NCBI GenBank assembly: GCA_034769895.1
Contig: CM068370.1
Location: 36,122,247-36,186,246 of the forward strand
DNA length: 64,000 nucleotides
Direction of reading: 5' to 3'
Source: Magicicada septendecula
Lineage: Eukaryota > Arthropoda > Insecta > Hemiptera > Cicadidae
The notes under the pieces were generated by a model that did no database searches, had not been told where the DNA came from, and was given only the letters and a program-made list of their open reading frames with translations. A program made the translations under genes and the position numbers. Below are positions 1-12,110 of this stretch, in pieces (position 1 is the stretch's first letter; each line of letters opens with the position of its first letter).

Positions 1-395
1 TCTTCTTGTGTACATTAATGTATCGTGTCTTTGATAACGTGGTGTATTGTTCCAATTGGTATTGTATCGCTTCGCACTGTACAACGCTACGGTTTCGTTG
101 TCCGGTAAAGCATTAACACAAGTTCTGCGAGTCTGTTATTGACGAAACTGCGATTGATTAGTTTAATTTTTTATTAAGCGGTAGCTGAGTATGATAAAGT
201 TCTTGAGAGTTATTAATCACTGGCGTATATTGCATGATTTAGTCACTGTAGATACACTATTACCGAATAACTCGCCAATATCGAAATGTTTAAGTCAACT
301 GATTAAAATACCGCGTAACAGAGTTTCAAAGTCCAACTGCTATATGTATGTTAACTGAACTGTATTAAGACTTAGAAAATTTAAGATTTAAGTTC

Positions 396-550
396 CGTCA
401 AGACTGTTTGAAGTATATGATTGAAAAATATATGAAGACTGTCCAAAGTATATGATTGAAATTTCCGTGAAGACTGTTCAAAGTATATGATTGAAAATTT
501 TATGAAGACTGCCTAAAGTATATGATTGAAAAATATATGAAGACTGCCTC
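396..550 (+). repeat. Short tandem repeat, about 40-45 bp unit
   Basis: Three to four imperfect units built on 'agtatatgattgaaa' followed by 'tatgaagactg'. The same array is at 39914-40068 in copy B. Nothing else is recognised in the first 1.8 kb. Confidence 0.8.
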
Positions 551-1893
551 CTCGCGTGCTCTGTAAATAGTTTTTATTAAGCATCGTTTACCACAATGCA
601 ATCTCCTGGCAAACACGCCTCTGGTCAAACTTGATAGGTCAGATGAACTCCTACCCTTATGCAAGACTATGGTTCTCCACTTCTCATTCGTTGTTCGCGT
701 TGCTATGATGACAACGGTCCTCTCCACCTGTACTCTGGGTAGATGCTGGACTCTGGTTGGGTATCTTGTCTCCCCTCAAGTTCGCGTCGAAGGCCTCCGT
801 ACCCTTTTCCTGGAACAAGAGCAATTCCTCGGCTGTCGATCAAGTCTTTGTCTAAGTGTACTCCGTAAACCTCCTGCTGTTCTCACGCGAACAATGTCTC
901 GTATTTTGTTATTGTCTGACTATCCATGACCCTTTTCCGTTAGCTATCCGGACGCAGCGTGTCGTCGTTTCCAAGACGGCACTCCTTCTCCCTGTCGTAA
1001 ATATCAGTTGTCGCCAGTAAGATGTCCTCCCGCTGTGCGCACGTTCGATTCTATTCATAAGATATCGTTGTCCGTTCTCATACAGGGTAAATACCATTGC
1101 GCAACTACACCCTTTTTTTACTGCTGGCACACTTCAACTTAACCTTGCAGTGTGTGCTCGTTACAATTTCTCCGTAAAGTGCTACTGTCCTAGTTTCCTT
1201 TTGTCCTGCTTGTTGTGGGCTGTAAATCTCGGTTGAGTCGAGTCTGTCACACGCCAACCTTATTTCCCATTGTAAAGTTATGTGAAGCGTACTCGTATTG
1301 TTCCTGGCAAACGTTCAGTTGACACTTCGTTAAATTGTTTCCTTATTTATTGCTTCTGGTTCGTGTTGGGGTGTCTTGGCTGCTTGTAACGTATTTTCGA
1401 TCAAAATTAAAAAAAATTAAAATTCTTGGTCATTACAATTCTGAGTCGCAAACGAAACCTTCGCCACCAAAACTTCAGACTTAAGTATTTTGCCTCCTCC
1501 CCCTATCAAAACGTTGCATTATGTTTTAGTAATCGGATTCGCTAGCGAATGCAAAGAAGAATTAAATAAATTGGCTCTAAATAAGAAAATGCCATATAAT
1601 CTATTAAAAGTTTAATCATAAGAACGAATTCGTTTTATAGGTGTAGAATTATTTCTTTTTTTTTTGAAAGTTTTTCTATATACAGTCTAAAATACAATTA
1701 TTTTTAAACGACTTTTTTGAATATTATAAAAATAAAACTATGCCTTCTAGAAAAACAATAACCGTCTCCAGCTTGTGGATTCGCCTCTCCTAGAGCCTGC
1801 TGTATGGACAGCATCTCTCAATTTTAGGGGTAGTCTTCTCAATCTTTGTCCTCTTCGACGAGTGCTTTTCTCGTTTCCTTAATTGGCATTACC
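551..1893. other. No recognisable feature
   Basis: Short open frames only, none resembling a known family. A moderately GC-richer stretch at 560-1360 is followed by AT-rich sequence. The matching copy B interval is 40069-41411. Confidence 0.5.
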
Positions 1894-2281
1894 CACTGGC
1901 GTATCTAGGATCTGTGGCGGGGTCGAGTCGGCTTCATACAAAAGAAAAAAAACAAGTTAAGACTAACCAATATTACTATCTTTAAAGTGGTTGAAGTCAA
2001 TCCCATTAAAGTGGACGGTAATAACACAGTAAAAATACGCGTTACTGTAACATTGTTATAGTATACTCATTGACTGAATTGATTTTCCTATTTCATATTT
2101 CAAACGTATACGCTGACGTGTTTGTATATTAAAAAAGCGTTACCTATGTATTAGCGTACACGGCTGGGAAAAATAATAAAACAGTCTAAAAATTAAGAGA
2201 TTAATCAAATTCGTCAACTTTTCCGACCCTCTGGGGGGGGGGTCCGGTCCCGTTCGTTCCCCCCAATAAATACGCCCCCTG
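1894..2281 (-). mobile_element. hAT-type MITE, CAGTGGCGTATCTAG family
   Basis: One end begins CACTGGCGTATCTAG and the other ends in AAATACGCCCCCTG, so the termini are inverted relatives of each other. The internal sequence (a run of Gs, 'ttaatcaaattcgtc', 'agccgactcgacc' in reverse) matches the copies at 31770, 36434, 6627 and 21056. The word TTGGCATTACC occurs on both sides and may be the target duplication, although the right copy is a few bases off. It is non-coding. Copy B is at 41412-41800. Confidence 0.75.
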
Positions 2282-4789
2282 CTTGGCATTACCAGATTTC
2301 TTTTGTATCCTACAGTCATTACACTGACAAGATGACCGAACAGTCTTCGTTGCTCCTGTTCAGTTATTCTTCTCATGTTTCTACTAATTCTTGTTCTTTC
2401 TTCTCTATTAGGTCTCTGCTTTCGCCACTCTCCTGTTATGCTCCTCATCTGCTCTCGTCGTCTTCTCACGCGAATCTCCTTCTAGATTTGAACACTTTGT
2501 GTATGCGTGCAGGAGATCTATTAGTTTATGCGTCTATCCTAGTGTCTCAAGTTTTTTTTTTTCATTTACACGTACTTTAATTTTACCGCAGAGCACGGAA
2601 ACGCACCGTAAACAAAAGAAGCAAAGTATTATGTCTGTATTATATAAGTATTCTTTGTTTGCGTGTCGGTAGTAGTGTTTTTGTACAAATCGGCCGCAAC
2701 GTGGTTTGAATTGACGCTCGTGTGCACTTGTAACAACAACAACAACAACAACAACACAGATTACGAATGTCGGTTTCGAGATCACGTGGTCACATTCTAT
2801 CACTGTGTCAGTCAGTTAAACGATTGTAATAGGAAGTGCACACTCAAGACGAAGGAGAAAGTTCCAATCGCTTACAAATATAGTAACTGCGACAGAGAAG
2901 TGCAAAGTAAACACTACGTTACTGCTCTCTGAATGCGCGAGTGCGCGCGCGCGTGACGCAACAGCACGCGATTGCAGGCCGCTCCGGCCGCCACGGACAC
3001 AAATTTTGTTTTCGTATAATTAATCATTTTTCCGTGTTTGTGGATCAGGAAGTGGGTGAAAGTAACGCGCTGAAGGAATTCTATCGAACAGTGCACTGTG
3101 AACTTCTTACCCGTCCAGTATGTATAATTTATGATACTTTTACCGTAATGATAATTGATGTTTACTGTTCTGTGTCGGAGAGCTCCGTGTTCACCACACA
3201 GTATGATGACCGTTATGAAGATTGTACATCGGGTTCTCGGCTAACTGGATCGCTTAACTGGATATTAAAAAAATAATAAAAATCAGACAGGATACTTGAA
3301 TTTAAAACATTAATAAAATAAATGTTTTAAAGTAACAATACGATATGATGAACACTATCTGCTATGCTACCTGAACTGCAGAATTCGCTCGCTGTTTTAA
3401 ACGGAGTACAATTATCGTCATCATCACTACTCCAAGGACATCACCATTCCGGAACCCATCTCCTCCTCGGTCTACCGACATTTCTCTTGCCAGTAGGGTG
3501 ATAACCCGAGGCAGCCACGGGTAGACGGATATCAGGTATGCGGTTCAAGTGTTCACACCTGAGGCCCGTATGAGTTTTGTAAGTACATATATTTTTTACT
3601 TAAGCGGATTACTGGACTGCTGTAAAACCTCCCACCTGGAGGGCCAGGAACTTTGATTTCGGGCTGCTCTTCCCCTGGAGAGTTGCTTTCACCTCAGCTG
3701 ACGAGCTCTCTCTGCCCGATCGCAGTAAACTAACTAACTCAGCCCATGTGTGCAGCCGTTGTCCGCCTCCACACTAGATGCACACCCTGCTGCCGATGTA
3801 CACCATCCTGCCAGGTCAGGACCCAGTATAACCCCAGGCTGCCCTGACAGAACCCCAATCTCTCGTTTGCTTACCGATCCACTCCGCCGAAGGGATTGAG
3901 TACATTTATTATTACGTAAATTTCGATATTAGATAAATTTTCAATTGTGGGAAAATTATAAAAATTTCGATCACTCTATTTCTTGTGTAATATAACAATT
4001 GCAGTCCACGTCTTACTCGTAGATTGTACGTGCGAGCTGCAAGTACCCGGACAAACCTCCTCGTAGCCGGCTTTGGCAAGAACCATCCGTGACCAGGTGA
4101 TTCTTGGAAACGGCCTCGGCAAATACTGTACTAGAACGGCCTAATACGAGCATGCCGTTGTAACGGCCCCTAAACAACAAAAAATATTCCGTTTCTGGAC
4201 CCGGGCCTCAAGGCAGGAGCTCCTACCGGTAGTTCGGTATTTGAGGCAGATCCTGTCAGCCCTGACGGGCGGACGACGTTTGTCGCCGAGCAATGAGTAT
4301 CGTGAGCGTGGATTGGTAGGCCTACTATAATATTTGTGCTTTTTCATTTTTTGTGACGCATTAAGTTCGTATTTAGTAAAGTGAAAGGCACTAAGTAAGA
4401 AAGGTGAAAGAGTAAATACAGTAATTGAATTAGCAAAACTGTGCCAACAGACGGAAATGAGCCCACTAAAATTCCTTCTTCATGATTCGGCAACGTACTG
4501 TTCGCTACACGTGTCGTCAGAGCGTATAAACTGGAAAAAGGAGTCTTTACGTTGTTTGTACCGAAATAAAACGTTAGCTGTTCGCGTAGGGGAACTCATT
4601 ATAACCTTAACGCAAGTCACACCGCTTGTGCTGCATTATACTTCCCCCTATTCGGATTGAATGTTAAATCAGACAGATTGTAAGTGTATAAGCACTAGAT
4701 GTTCTGCTAGCCGTTACAGCATTATAATTACGTTGAATTAAATTGCGACGCCCTATGTATAAAAATAAATAATCAACTAACTCCTAAAT
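2282..4789. other. Unassigned sequence with an (AAC)n run
   Basis: An (AAC)8 microsatellite is at 2732-2756 and an alternating GC stretch at 2938-2953. A GC-rich block at 3420-3890 and another at 4020-4320 could be old retroelement 5' sequence but show no recognisable protein. Bases 4376-4520 are a diverged repeat of 13255-13400. The same interval in copy B is 41801-44308. Confidence 0.5.
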
Positions 4790-4790
4790 A

Positions 4791-4826
<36 letters not shown>
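4790..4826 (+). repeat. (CA)n(TA)n microsatellite
   Basis: Dinucleotide run that changes from AC to AT. It directly abuts the TGTTAC start of the LTR-like segment. Copy B is at 44309-44346 and is slightly longer. Confidence 0.95.
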
Positions 4827-5621
4827 TGTTACATGACATTTTTACCATGCCCTAGTAACATAAATATACTATGATTATATGAGTAAAAAGTACCAAGAGA
4901 CATAAGATTTTTAAGAAAGACTTGATTGAACATGTTTTATTTTAATTGTTTATGGTATGTTGTGTTTATCATAGTTAAAATGAGGTCAATGATGATAAGT
5001 AAGAATAAAACTGTTAATGAACTTACTTATAGAATTTTGTTTTATTTGTGCAGACTGTAAATTTATAAACACAGTCAGTTAAGGGGAATTATAATGTATT
5101 ACTAATAGTTATTAGTAATTAGTTTGTGACACATTAATTAATATTATGTATGTTATTCTTAACAAGAAAGTACCAAAATCATAGTCAGTTAAATTATATG
5201 AATAAGAATTTATATTAAAATAATAAGGAAACAATGTTACTTTGTTAAGAATTATATTTGACATTTAGAACAAGTTATAGAATAAATAAAGGATTTGAGT
5301 TTACAAAATACAGAAAAAGGTTTATTCGTTTCTTATTTCATGAATACAAAATGGGTATGATATACTGAACAAAATATCTGATACTGTGAGTTGACTTCAG
5401 TAATTAGATTAAGTTGGTAACACTCATCAATTGAAAATCTTAGCAGATTTTTTTTTAAATATGTTTTGATGAGCACAAGTTATCATATTCATTGCTGAAA
5501 GAAAAGATTAAAAGAGAGTTCATTACAGAATAAAGAAACCATATATTATTTAAATAAATTTGAATAAAAATTTATTATTGATATTTCACCAATAAAATTT
5601 TATTTGCAAACGGTGATTGCA
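4827..5621 (+). mobile_element. Candidate LTR (solo or 5' LTR)
   Basis: A 795-bp AT-rich segment starts TGTTACATGACA and ends TTGCA. It is followed after AAT by TGGCGCTCAAC, which has the form of a retrotransposon primer-binding site (PBS) as it starts TGG and resembles the TGGCGC class. Only about 200 bp of possible internal sequence follows, and no second LTR is visible in copy A. Copy B is 44347-45141. The call rests on the TG...CA ends and the PBS-like site, so it is tentative. Confidence 0.4.
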
Positions 5622-5624
5622 AAT

Positions 5625-5640
5625 TGGCGCTCAACAAACA
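5625..5640 (+). promoter_or_regulatory. Candidate primer-binding site
   Basis: TGGCGCTCAAC lies 3 bp after the putative LTR end at 5621, the usual place for tRNA priming of minus-strand DNA. It recurs at 45145-45160. Confidence 0.35.
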
Positions 5641-5929
5641 TCCCCCTGAACAGATACTCGTCCTTAATTTAATATTAACAAAGTATATACAAATAATAAC
5701 AGAGTTAAACAAGATACAAATTCAGATAAATAACCATAGATTCGATTCTAGATGTAACAAATTGGCTATCCCCATAGTGAGGCTAAATAACATACAATTT
5801 AGAAAGTACGATTACAAGATTTGTATAATATAATACGAGGGTAACACAACACGGTTACACGTTACAATATATATATACACACACACACACACATAAATCG
5901 CTTCATAACGTTATCCTACGTCTTCCGCT

Positions 5930-6291
5930 CCCTAGTCTCCATTGGTCTCGATCTAACCAAGATTCTTCTTCCAATTCCCGGTCTCCCAATTGCCCTGTTG
6001 ATGTCTTCTCTCCAACTCAACCTAGGTCTTCCTCTTCCCCTACGTCCATCTCAAAATTTTCTTGCGGAGTCGATTATCCGGCATTCTTTGCACACGCCCA
6101 AAGCATCTTAACTGTTTTGTTTTTATGTCGTCGACAAGAGAGTACTGTAACCCCATTATCTCCCGGATTCTGACGTTTCTTACTTTTTCCAGTTTTGACC
6201 TCCCTGCCGCTCTTCGCCAATAATCCATTTCACTAGCTCCAACTAACCAAACCAACATAACCAAACTTAACCAATTAACATAAACACCCAA
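5930..6291 (-). pseudogene. LINE reverse-transcriptase C-terminal fragment
   Basis: Read on the minus strand, the frame carries the C-terminal signature of arthropod non-LTR retrotransposon polyproteins: a 'DYWRRAAG' block, 'RNVRIREIMG', 'VDDIKTKQLRCFGRVQRM' and 'PDNRL.KKIL.W', followed in another frame by an arginine/proline-rich 'GRGRPRLSW' tail. The RT catalytic palm and the endonuclease are absent, so the copy is 5'-truncated. A microsatellite (TA then AC, 5862-5893) lies just beyond its 3' end. No working gene is implied. It is unrelated in sequence to the LINE fragments at 7261 and 9920. Confidence 0.75.
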
Positions 6292-6626
6292 TTTAAAAGC
6301 TTACAATCCTGTCCCACGCCGATCCCTTGACGCCATTACGACGCTTCCCACCACCTTTAGCGTCACACGCTCCTCGTCTCTGGCCGTCTAGGTCTATACG
6401 TTTGGCACTAAAACACTCCCTCCTCACCCTCACCTAAAGGTTGCTCACATTATTTAACACAGACACTCTCTCTACTTTCTGGTACCACCACCTTCTCATC
6501 GGCCGGTCTGCGCTGGCGTGCGATCCCAACCAATCAATCCTACCACACGGCTGAAGGGGGCTTGCCCCAGAACAGCCTGAGCCTGGCCCTAATCAGGACC
6601 AGTCTCGAAAAACTCGAAAAAAAAGG

Positions 6627-7034
6627 GTGGACTAACGGGCCTCTCCCCCTAAAGGGTTGATAAAAGTAGACGAATTTTGTTAACCTCTTAATTTTTAGAC
6701 TATTTTATTATTTTTTCATCTTTGCTCGGTAATATTGTAGTAATTACTTTTTAAATATACAAACAGGTTTATCACACAGATAGGCCTATATTATTCCCTA
6801 TATTGGAATATAAAACATAGGAAAATCTATTCAGTAATGTTTCAATAACTCATAGTATGTTTATTGTGTTATTAGCGTTTTTTCAATAGGATTGATTTTA
6901 GGATATTGTCACACGTTTTTAAACCACTTTAGAGATAGTAATGTTGATTAGTCTTCACTTGTGTGTTTTTTTTTTGTATGAAGCCCGAATCGACCGGACC
7001 CCCGTCCCAAGACCAAATTCTAGATACACCACTG
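6627..7034 (+). mobile_element. hAT-type MITE, CAGTGGCGTATCTAG family
   Basis: The body matches 31770-32206 ('gacgaattttgttaacctc', 'acaggtttat', 'gaagcc.gaatcgaccgga') and the right end reads CTAGATACACCACTG. The left terminus is degraded, so its boundary is approximate. Copy B is at 46148-46555. Confidence 0.65.
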
Positions 7035-7260
7035 AGGTATATACATGTATGTATGTATATTTGTTACAAATAAATCGGAAAGTGAAAGACTGTTGCTGCA
7101 TAATAAGTCTTGTCCGTTTTTGTAACAGATTAATAACACCATAAATCGTATTAGTGTCTCAAGACAGCTGTAAAAATCCTAAGTCCGCAAAACTATTGCA
7201 TCAAAGCAAATCCAAAAATCTTATAAATAAAATTAATAATATAAGTTAATTTTTTAGAGG

Positions 7261-8075
7261 GCATATCCAGTAGAACAGGCTTAAGAATTTCTGCAGAAAA
7301 AACAAATTTCTCACGAACATTAAAAATGCGCCAAAATTCCTGTTAATGGACTTTGGTCGAATAGAGAGGGTTAGAAAATTTAAGTATCTAGGAGACATAA
7401 TTTAACAGAACGGTTTAGAAAAATCTGCTATAGAAGAAAGGATTTATAAAACGGAAAGAGCATATGGTATAACTAAAGATATTTACAATAAAAAGTGCAT
7501 ATCTAAAAATGCGAAAATAAGGCATTACAGTACAGTAGTGAGGCCAGAATGCTTATATGCAAGTGAATGTCTAGAATTGAATTATAATTTAGACAAACTA
7601 GAAATATTGCAAAGACGAATTATTAGAAAAATATTAGGCCCACGAAGAACTTCAGAAGGTTGAAAATTAAGAAGTAATGATGAAATATATCAAAGTATAG
7701 AAAATATAAAGGAAACGATGAGAAAAAGAAGACTATTATTTTTTGGACATTTATATAGAATGGACGACAATAGGTTGATAAAGCAAATCTTCAGATATCT
7801 GTGGGGGAAGAAGTCAACATCAAGTTGGAAAAAAGAAGGATTTAGAAAATAATAATATACACGCAGAAGAAGCAATGGACAGAGAAGTTTTTCGGGCAAA
7901 AGTGTTGAAATTGGAGGGAGTCCAGGGTAGGAGAGATAAAAACGTAGGTTCAAAGTGAACTGAAGACAGGAAAAAGAAACACAGTGAGAAGATGAAAGAA
8001 TAATAGAAAAAAGAAAAGAACAAAGAGTAAAGAATTGAAATTGGCATGTGGGTCTTAGATGGCCGATAAAAAATT
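7261..8075 (+). pseudogene. LINE reverse-transcriptase C-terminal fragment
   Basis: Conceptual translation with stops gives 'FKYLGDII', then 'KTERAYGITKDIYNKKC', 'IRHYSTVVRPE.LYASECL', 'LEILQRRIIRKILGPRR', 'RKRRLLFFGHLYRMDDNRL' and a basic tail ending 'WHVGLRWP' in other frames. This order (connection domain, then the 'FGHLYRMDD' block, then a lysine-rich tail) is typical of the C-terminal third of non-LTR polyproteins. In-frame stops (for example after 'LGDII' and 'PRRTSEG') and frame slips near 7800-7850 make it dead. The palm domain is missing. Copy B is at 46782-47596. Confidence 0.75.
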
Positions 8076-8699
8076 AATACTATGTGCCTGTGTCAGCATC
8101 GTGAATAATTAGTTTAGTGTCCGATTTTATGTGCAAGTTTACTATGGACGGAATTCCTTAGACTTTCACGGCCGGCTTCAGAATTGTTGGAATTATTATT
8201 TGCCAGCTGTTATGCCGTGGTCTACTGCTTGTGCTCAAGATAGACCTTTCGGCCCCACCGTCGGAGACCGTATTCAGTGTCAGAAACGATTAAAACAATT
8301 GTCACGGTGTCCGCTAATTTATCCCAGTACTGAGGTAGATCGTCTATACCTTGGACCCCCTCTGAAGCCCAAATTCTAGATACGCCCATGATCTGCAAAG
8401 GAATTATCTAATTGAGAACTTAGATAAGCTATTCACGAAACATTGATAAATAACCTTAATATAGTAACGGAATATGAATTTTTCTAAACAATTTTTCCAT
8501 TTGTAGAACTAAAAGACAGGTAATATTGTAATTAAAATTTAACTTTTATCTAGTAAAACTACCGTCATTTAGTTATTATGTATTAACGCTTTATGTAATA
8601 TACATCAGATATGTAACAGAGTTATATAAAATCTTTTAAAAATAAATTCTTACTTAATTTAAAATGCATGTTGGTTCTTGGTATCCAAGTCACGTAGGA

Positions 8700-9720
8700 A
8701 TAGTAGATTATAGATAAATAAATCACCTTGTATCCGTCGTGTGACTTCGTTGTACGTCGATTAAAATGACGCGTTTCGGAACATATGCTCCATCATCAGA
8801 TTAAATCACTCTACTGAGGTCGTTAACAGTTAAAATCACATGTTACACATAATTTTCAACTAATGTAACTCACTCGCTTTCTAAATGGTGCGCACCACAT
8901 CGAAGCCGATCGGACACTGAATTATTATCTGAGTGATTACGCCTAAGCAGGTTCAATGCTGTATCGTATAGCGGGTTGGATTTAAAATTTAAATGGTCAT
9001 TCAATATGAAGTCTCGGCTGTTTATGTTATTATATGCTTTGATATTTCGAACTCTTCTATTGCGTCCATGTAACGGCCTTTGTTGCACACATGTAGGGGT
9101 ATCAAATTAGATTTGAAATCGGTGTAATTATGATTGTGTAAGATTAAATGGCGGGCAAAGTTGGACTTAATATTATTTAGGTGACATTTTGGTGTGTGCT
9201 CTTTAAATCGTTTGAGGAAAGCTCTCCCCGTTTGACCAATGTAAAAACTGTTACATCCGTTACATGATAATTGATATATGCCGGATTTCTTTTCTAAAGG
9301 TATGGGTTTTCTGTGACGTAGTATTTTTAATAGACTATTGTTTGTTTTGAAGGTAGCGGTAATATTCAATTTATTAAATGTGGAGGTTAGAATCTTTGGC
9401 ATTATATTTGTGAATGTGGTAGAAATAAATGTTGTTCTTGTATCCTTATCTACTGGGGACTTGGATTTTCGGATTTTATGTTTCTTGATGAGATTTTCAA
9501 TTTACGTGTTTTTGTAACCATTAGCTAAGGCTATATGGTTAATGGTATTCAACTCCTCACGGTAATCATCATCACTGAGAGGCACTGCCAACAATCTGCG
9601 GACAAAGTAATTATAAGCTGCCAACTTTTGCGAGAAGGGATGTGATACATGCTGACTCTTATGTTATTCACGTAGGGTATTACATGGAGTTATAAACTTA
9701 TGTTAGTATTAATACCGATA
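8700..9720 (-). pseudogene. Penelope-like element, RT tail plus GIY-YIG endonuclease
   Basis: On the minus strand from about 9690 the frame reads 'SQHVSHPFSQKLAAYNYF', the end of a PLE reverse transcriptase. One in-frame TAA comes before 'IENLIKKHK'. The GIY-YIG endonuclease follows: GIY (9282-9274), a PLE-type C-x2-C (CNGC), YIG, conserved Arg ('GQTGR'), 'RFKEH' and 'HLILHNH', ending near 9022. A frame slip there moves the last ~50 codons ('DFILNDHLNFK...LYDTALNLL') to the frame ending at 8870. The coding part has thus lost its 5' RT core and has two breaks. A hammerhead motif lies about 60 bp downstream at 8807-8759, the position expected in a PLE 3' terminal region. The limits of the element are approximate. 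Confidence 0.85.
8759..8807 (-). ncRNA. Type I hammerhead ribozyme motif in PLE 3' region
   Basis: Minus-strand RNA: stem I 5' strand GAUUUAAU, core CUGAUGA (8799-8793), one unpaired U, stem II GGAG...UUCC, core GAAA (from 8780), minimal helix III ACGCGU, cleavage triplet GUC (ending 8768), stem I 3' strand AUUUUAAUC (8767-8759). Stem I pairs over 7 bp around a 1x2 internal loop. All invariant core bases are present. The unpaired U at the base of stem II departs from the textbook form but recurs in every copy here. Hammerheads of this minimal helix III kind are known from PLEs. Confidence 0.75.
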
Positions 9721-9919
9721 TGTTAATGGATAATATAACAATACCTGTATAGAAAAAAACATGTTAGAAGTGTTACAGTGGTATAGAGTGTTTCTCTCAG
9801 TACCTTCAATTGATATTAGACTATCAGCTTTTCCTTTTGAAACAAATTTACGAATTTTGGTATTCATGTTAGGTGACGTAAGTTCCAGACGTTCTGTGGG
9901 ACAAATAACCGTATTTTGT

Positions 9920-10330
9920 TTTTAGAAATAAAGTGCGTCGAGACACAAAATTAAAGTTCTGCAAAGTTATGGTGGTCTCTGTACTGTCTTATGGGTGTGA
10001 CGTATGACAACGACCAAGAAACAAGACAGTAAAATACAGGCCTTGGAAATGGCGTTCTTAAAAGGTGTTCTGAACTTGACCGTATAAAGAATGAGGCCAC
10101 AAGAGAAGAGTTGCAAGTTCTTAACTTGAATGAAAAATTAAAAGATTAAAAACAACGGTAGAAAGAATGTCAGATTCCAGACCGGCCAAACCAAGTCTGG
10201 AAATACAAACCTATAGGACACAGGTGTGTGGGTAGACCCAGGAAGAGATGGCTGGAGGAGCTTTGAATGCGGAACAGACAGCACCTCGCCTATGCCATGT
10301 TTTGAAGATGATGAAGAAACAAGTTTCGTC
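9920..10330 (+). pseudogene. LINE C-terminal fragment
   Basis: Starts 'RRDTKLKFCKVM', then 'VLSYGCDV', and after stops and frame slips 'NEATREELQVLNLNEKLKD', 'QIPDRPNQVWKY', 'CVGRPRKRWLEEL'. It is the same family as the minus-strand fragment at 34378-35041, which is less broken in the first half. The C-terminal region only remains. Copy B is at 49441-49851. Confidence 0.7.
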
Positions 10331-11022
10331 TATAATAAGATTCCAGTTACAATTGTTGTTTTGTTTTTCTTCTATTTTTCGCAAAAATACGAGAACAAAT
10401 AAAGAAAAACGTTCATCGCTGATTACAAAACTAATATCGAAATAGACTATACACTAGTATTCTCTGTAATAATTCCTATAAGTAGCAGAGAATCGGTGAC
10501 TGCAAGGAATCTGGTGTTGCCGATGAGTGTTTTGCACGTCTTGTGCTGTCCGATAAACAAATATTTCGTCTCGGAAGACTCAAATAATCGTGTGATGCTT
10601 GACTTTTCAAAATAAATGGAACCGCCGTGCTTTGATTTCACGGTAGAGTCAAATTCTTTTATGATGTACTTAAATAAGAAAAAAGTCTGCATTGCGAATT
10701 GCTGTGAAACGAAAACATTACTCCTGTTTCTTACTTCATTGTTCTGTAAGAAAAAAAAAAGAATTATAAGAAGTAAATGATTGTGTTCGAAATAATTACA
10801 CACTTTATTGTACAACCTTCAAAGTGTAACAAAAGTTTGTGTGTTTTATATACGTGTCACATCGTTTTCAACAGTTTTCTTTGTGGCTCATTGAACGTAC
10901 ATCCTTTGGTTGAAAGAAAACAGCCTCTATATCTTGTTCTTATTCTCACGAAACATAATTAGTATAAATAATAAAAACACGAAAAAATACTTCAACGAAG
11001 GGCCAGGCCAAGGCCAGTCTTA

Positions 11023-11330
11023 TCCAAGCGGCTGAAATGAAATTTCTAAGGCACGTGGCAGGGTATAGCCTCCGTGATCATGGAAGAAACACAGACATAC
11101 GGCAGGAACTGAATATTATGAGTACACTTGACACGATTGCCCATTATCGGCTGAATTGGTGGGAACACCTTCGCCGAATGGACGACTGGCGCATCCCCAA
11201 ACAAGTATGGAACGGAGAGGTGTGGGACGATCGAGGAAACGCTGGAGTGACCCGTTTTAGGCTCTTTGACCGTTTGAGACCGGAACAAACCATCTTTGTT
11301 TTAATTCTTGCAGATGTTGATGATGAAAAA
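11023..11330 (+). pseudogene. LINE C-terminal fragment
   Basis: Frame reads 'AEMKFLRHVAGYSLRDH', 'NTDIRQELNI', 'YRLNWWEHLRRMDDWRIPKQVWN'. A frame slip near 11210 leads to 'GVGRSRKRWSDPF' and an 'ETGT' tail. This is the usual arthropod LINE C-terminal block with the 'HLRRMDD' signature. Copy B at 50544-50851 differs by a Trp-to-Arg substitution (tgg to cgg at about 50682). It is a different family from the fragments at 5930, 7261 and 9920. Confidence 0.75.
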
Positions 11331-11739
11331 TACTGTAGGATAAACGGTTAGTGTTTTTAATGAAGGTAAGTATACACGGAAAACGAATATATATTGTTGT
11401 AATTACTACTAATACCCGGGTTGTGTTAGGCCGTGGTCCAGTTTTGTTGTTGACAAACGTTTTGACCCCCCCCCCTCCCTGGGAGACCATCATCAGTATC
11501 TGAGTTTTTCACGGTGTCCGCCAATTCATCGATGTTGCGACCGAAATGTTTGCCAACAACAACTGTGAACCACGCCCTAAGGGCCAGGCTAATAGTAGCA
11601 ATTTCACCAATGTCGAAACCGCCCGTGAAAGCTTAAGAACTTCCATAAAATTTGTCTTAATAAGTGAACGCAAACTCTCACGGTCGGTGTTCTCAAAGTT
11701 ATCAGATATGTTTACCGAGCTATTAGACCGTGATCATAA

Positions 11740-12110
11740 ACTACATACATTTTCAATTAAGTGAAACGTTATCTATACTGACAAAGCTGAAGGTGATAAA
11801 CTTTGTGAATAATGTTACGCGTAGCTTACTAAGAGAAACTATCAGCCGTTACGTATTGAAAAAAACTTGAGTTACTTAATGTTTATTTGAAAAAAAAGAT
11901 ATACGTGTACGATCATACATTACATTGTATACAAAATAATACAGCGTACACTCTCAGTCTAACAAAGGCATAAGAAATTAACATTCTTCTTCTTCTTCTT
12001 CTTCTTCTTCTTCTTCTTCTTCTTCTTCTTCTTCTTCTTCTTCTTCTTCTTCTTCTTCTTCTTCTTCTTCTTTTTCTTCTTCTTCCTTCAAGCATTAGGC
12101 CTGCGGGTTA
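11740..12110 (-). repeat. Interspersed repeat with a long (CTT)n run
   Basis: Bases 11740-11975 match 38068-38320 closely, including 'agtgaaacgttatctatactgac' and 'gtgtacgatcatacattac'. Both then enter a CTT-rich tract and share 'tcaagcatt.g.ctgc' after it. On the minus strand the tract is (GAA)n. A dispersed repeat family is clear, but its class is not. Copy B is at 51263-51609. Confidence 0.6.
11984..12087 (+). repeat. (CTT)n microsatellite, about 104 bp
   Basis: Nearly pure CTT. The matching array in copy B (51508-51585) is about 24 bp shorter, one of the main length differences between the two copies. Confidence 0.97.

Noticed and set aside
11913-12095. Poly-arginine frame on the minus strand
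   Set aside because: It is a reading of the CTT/GAA microsatellite.
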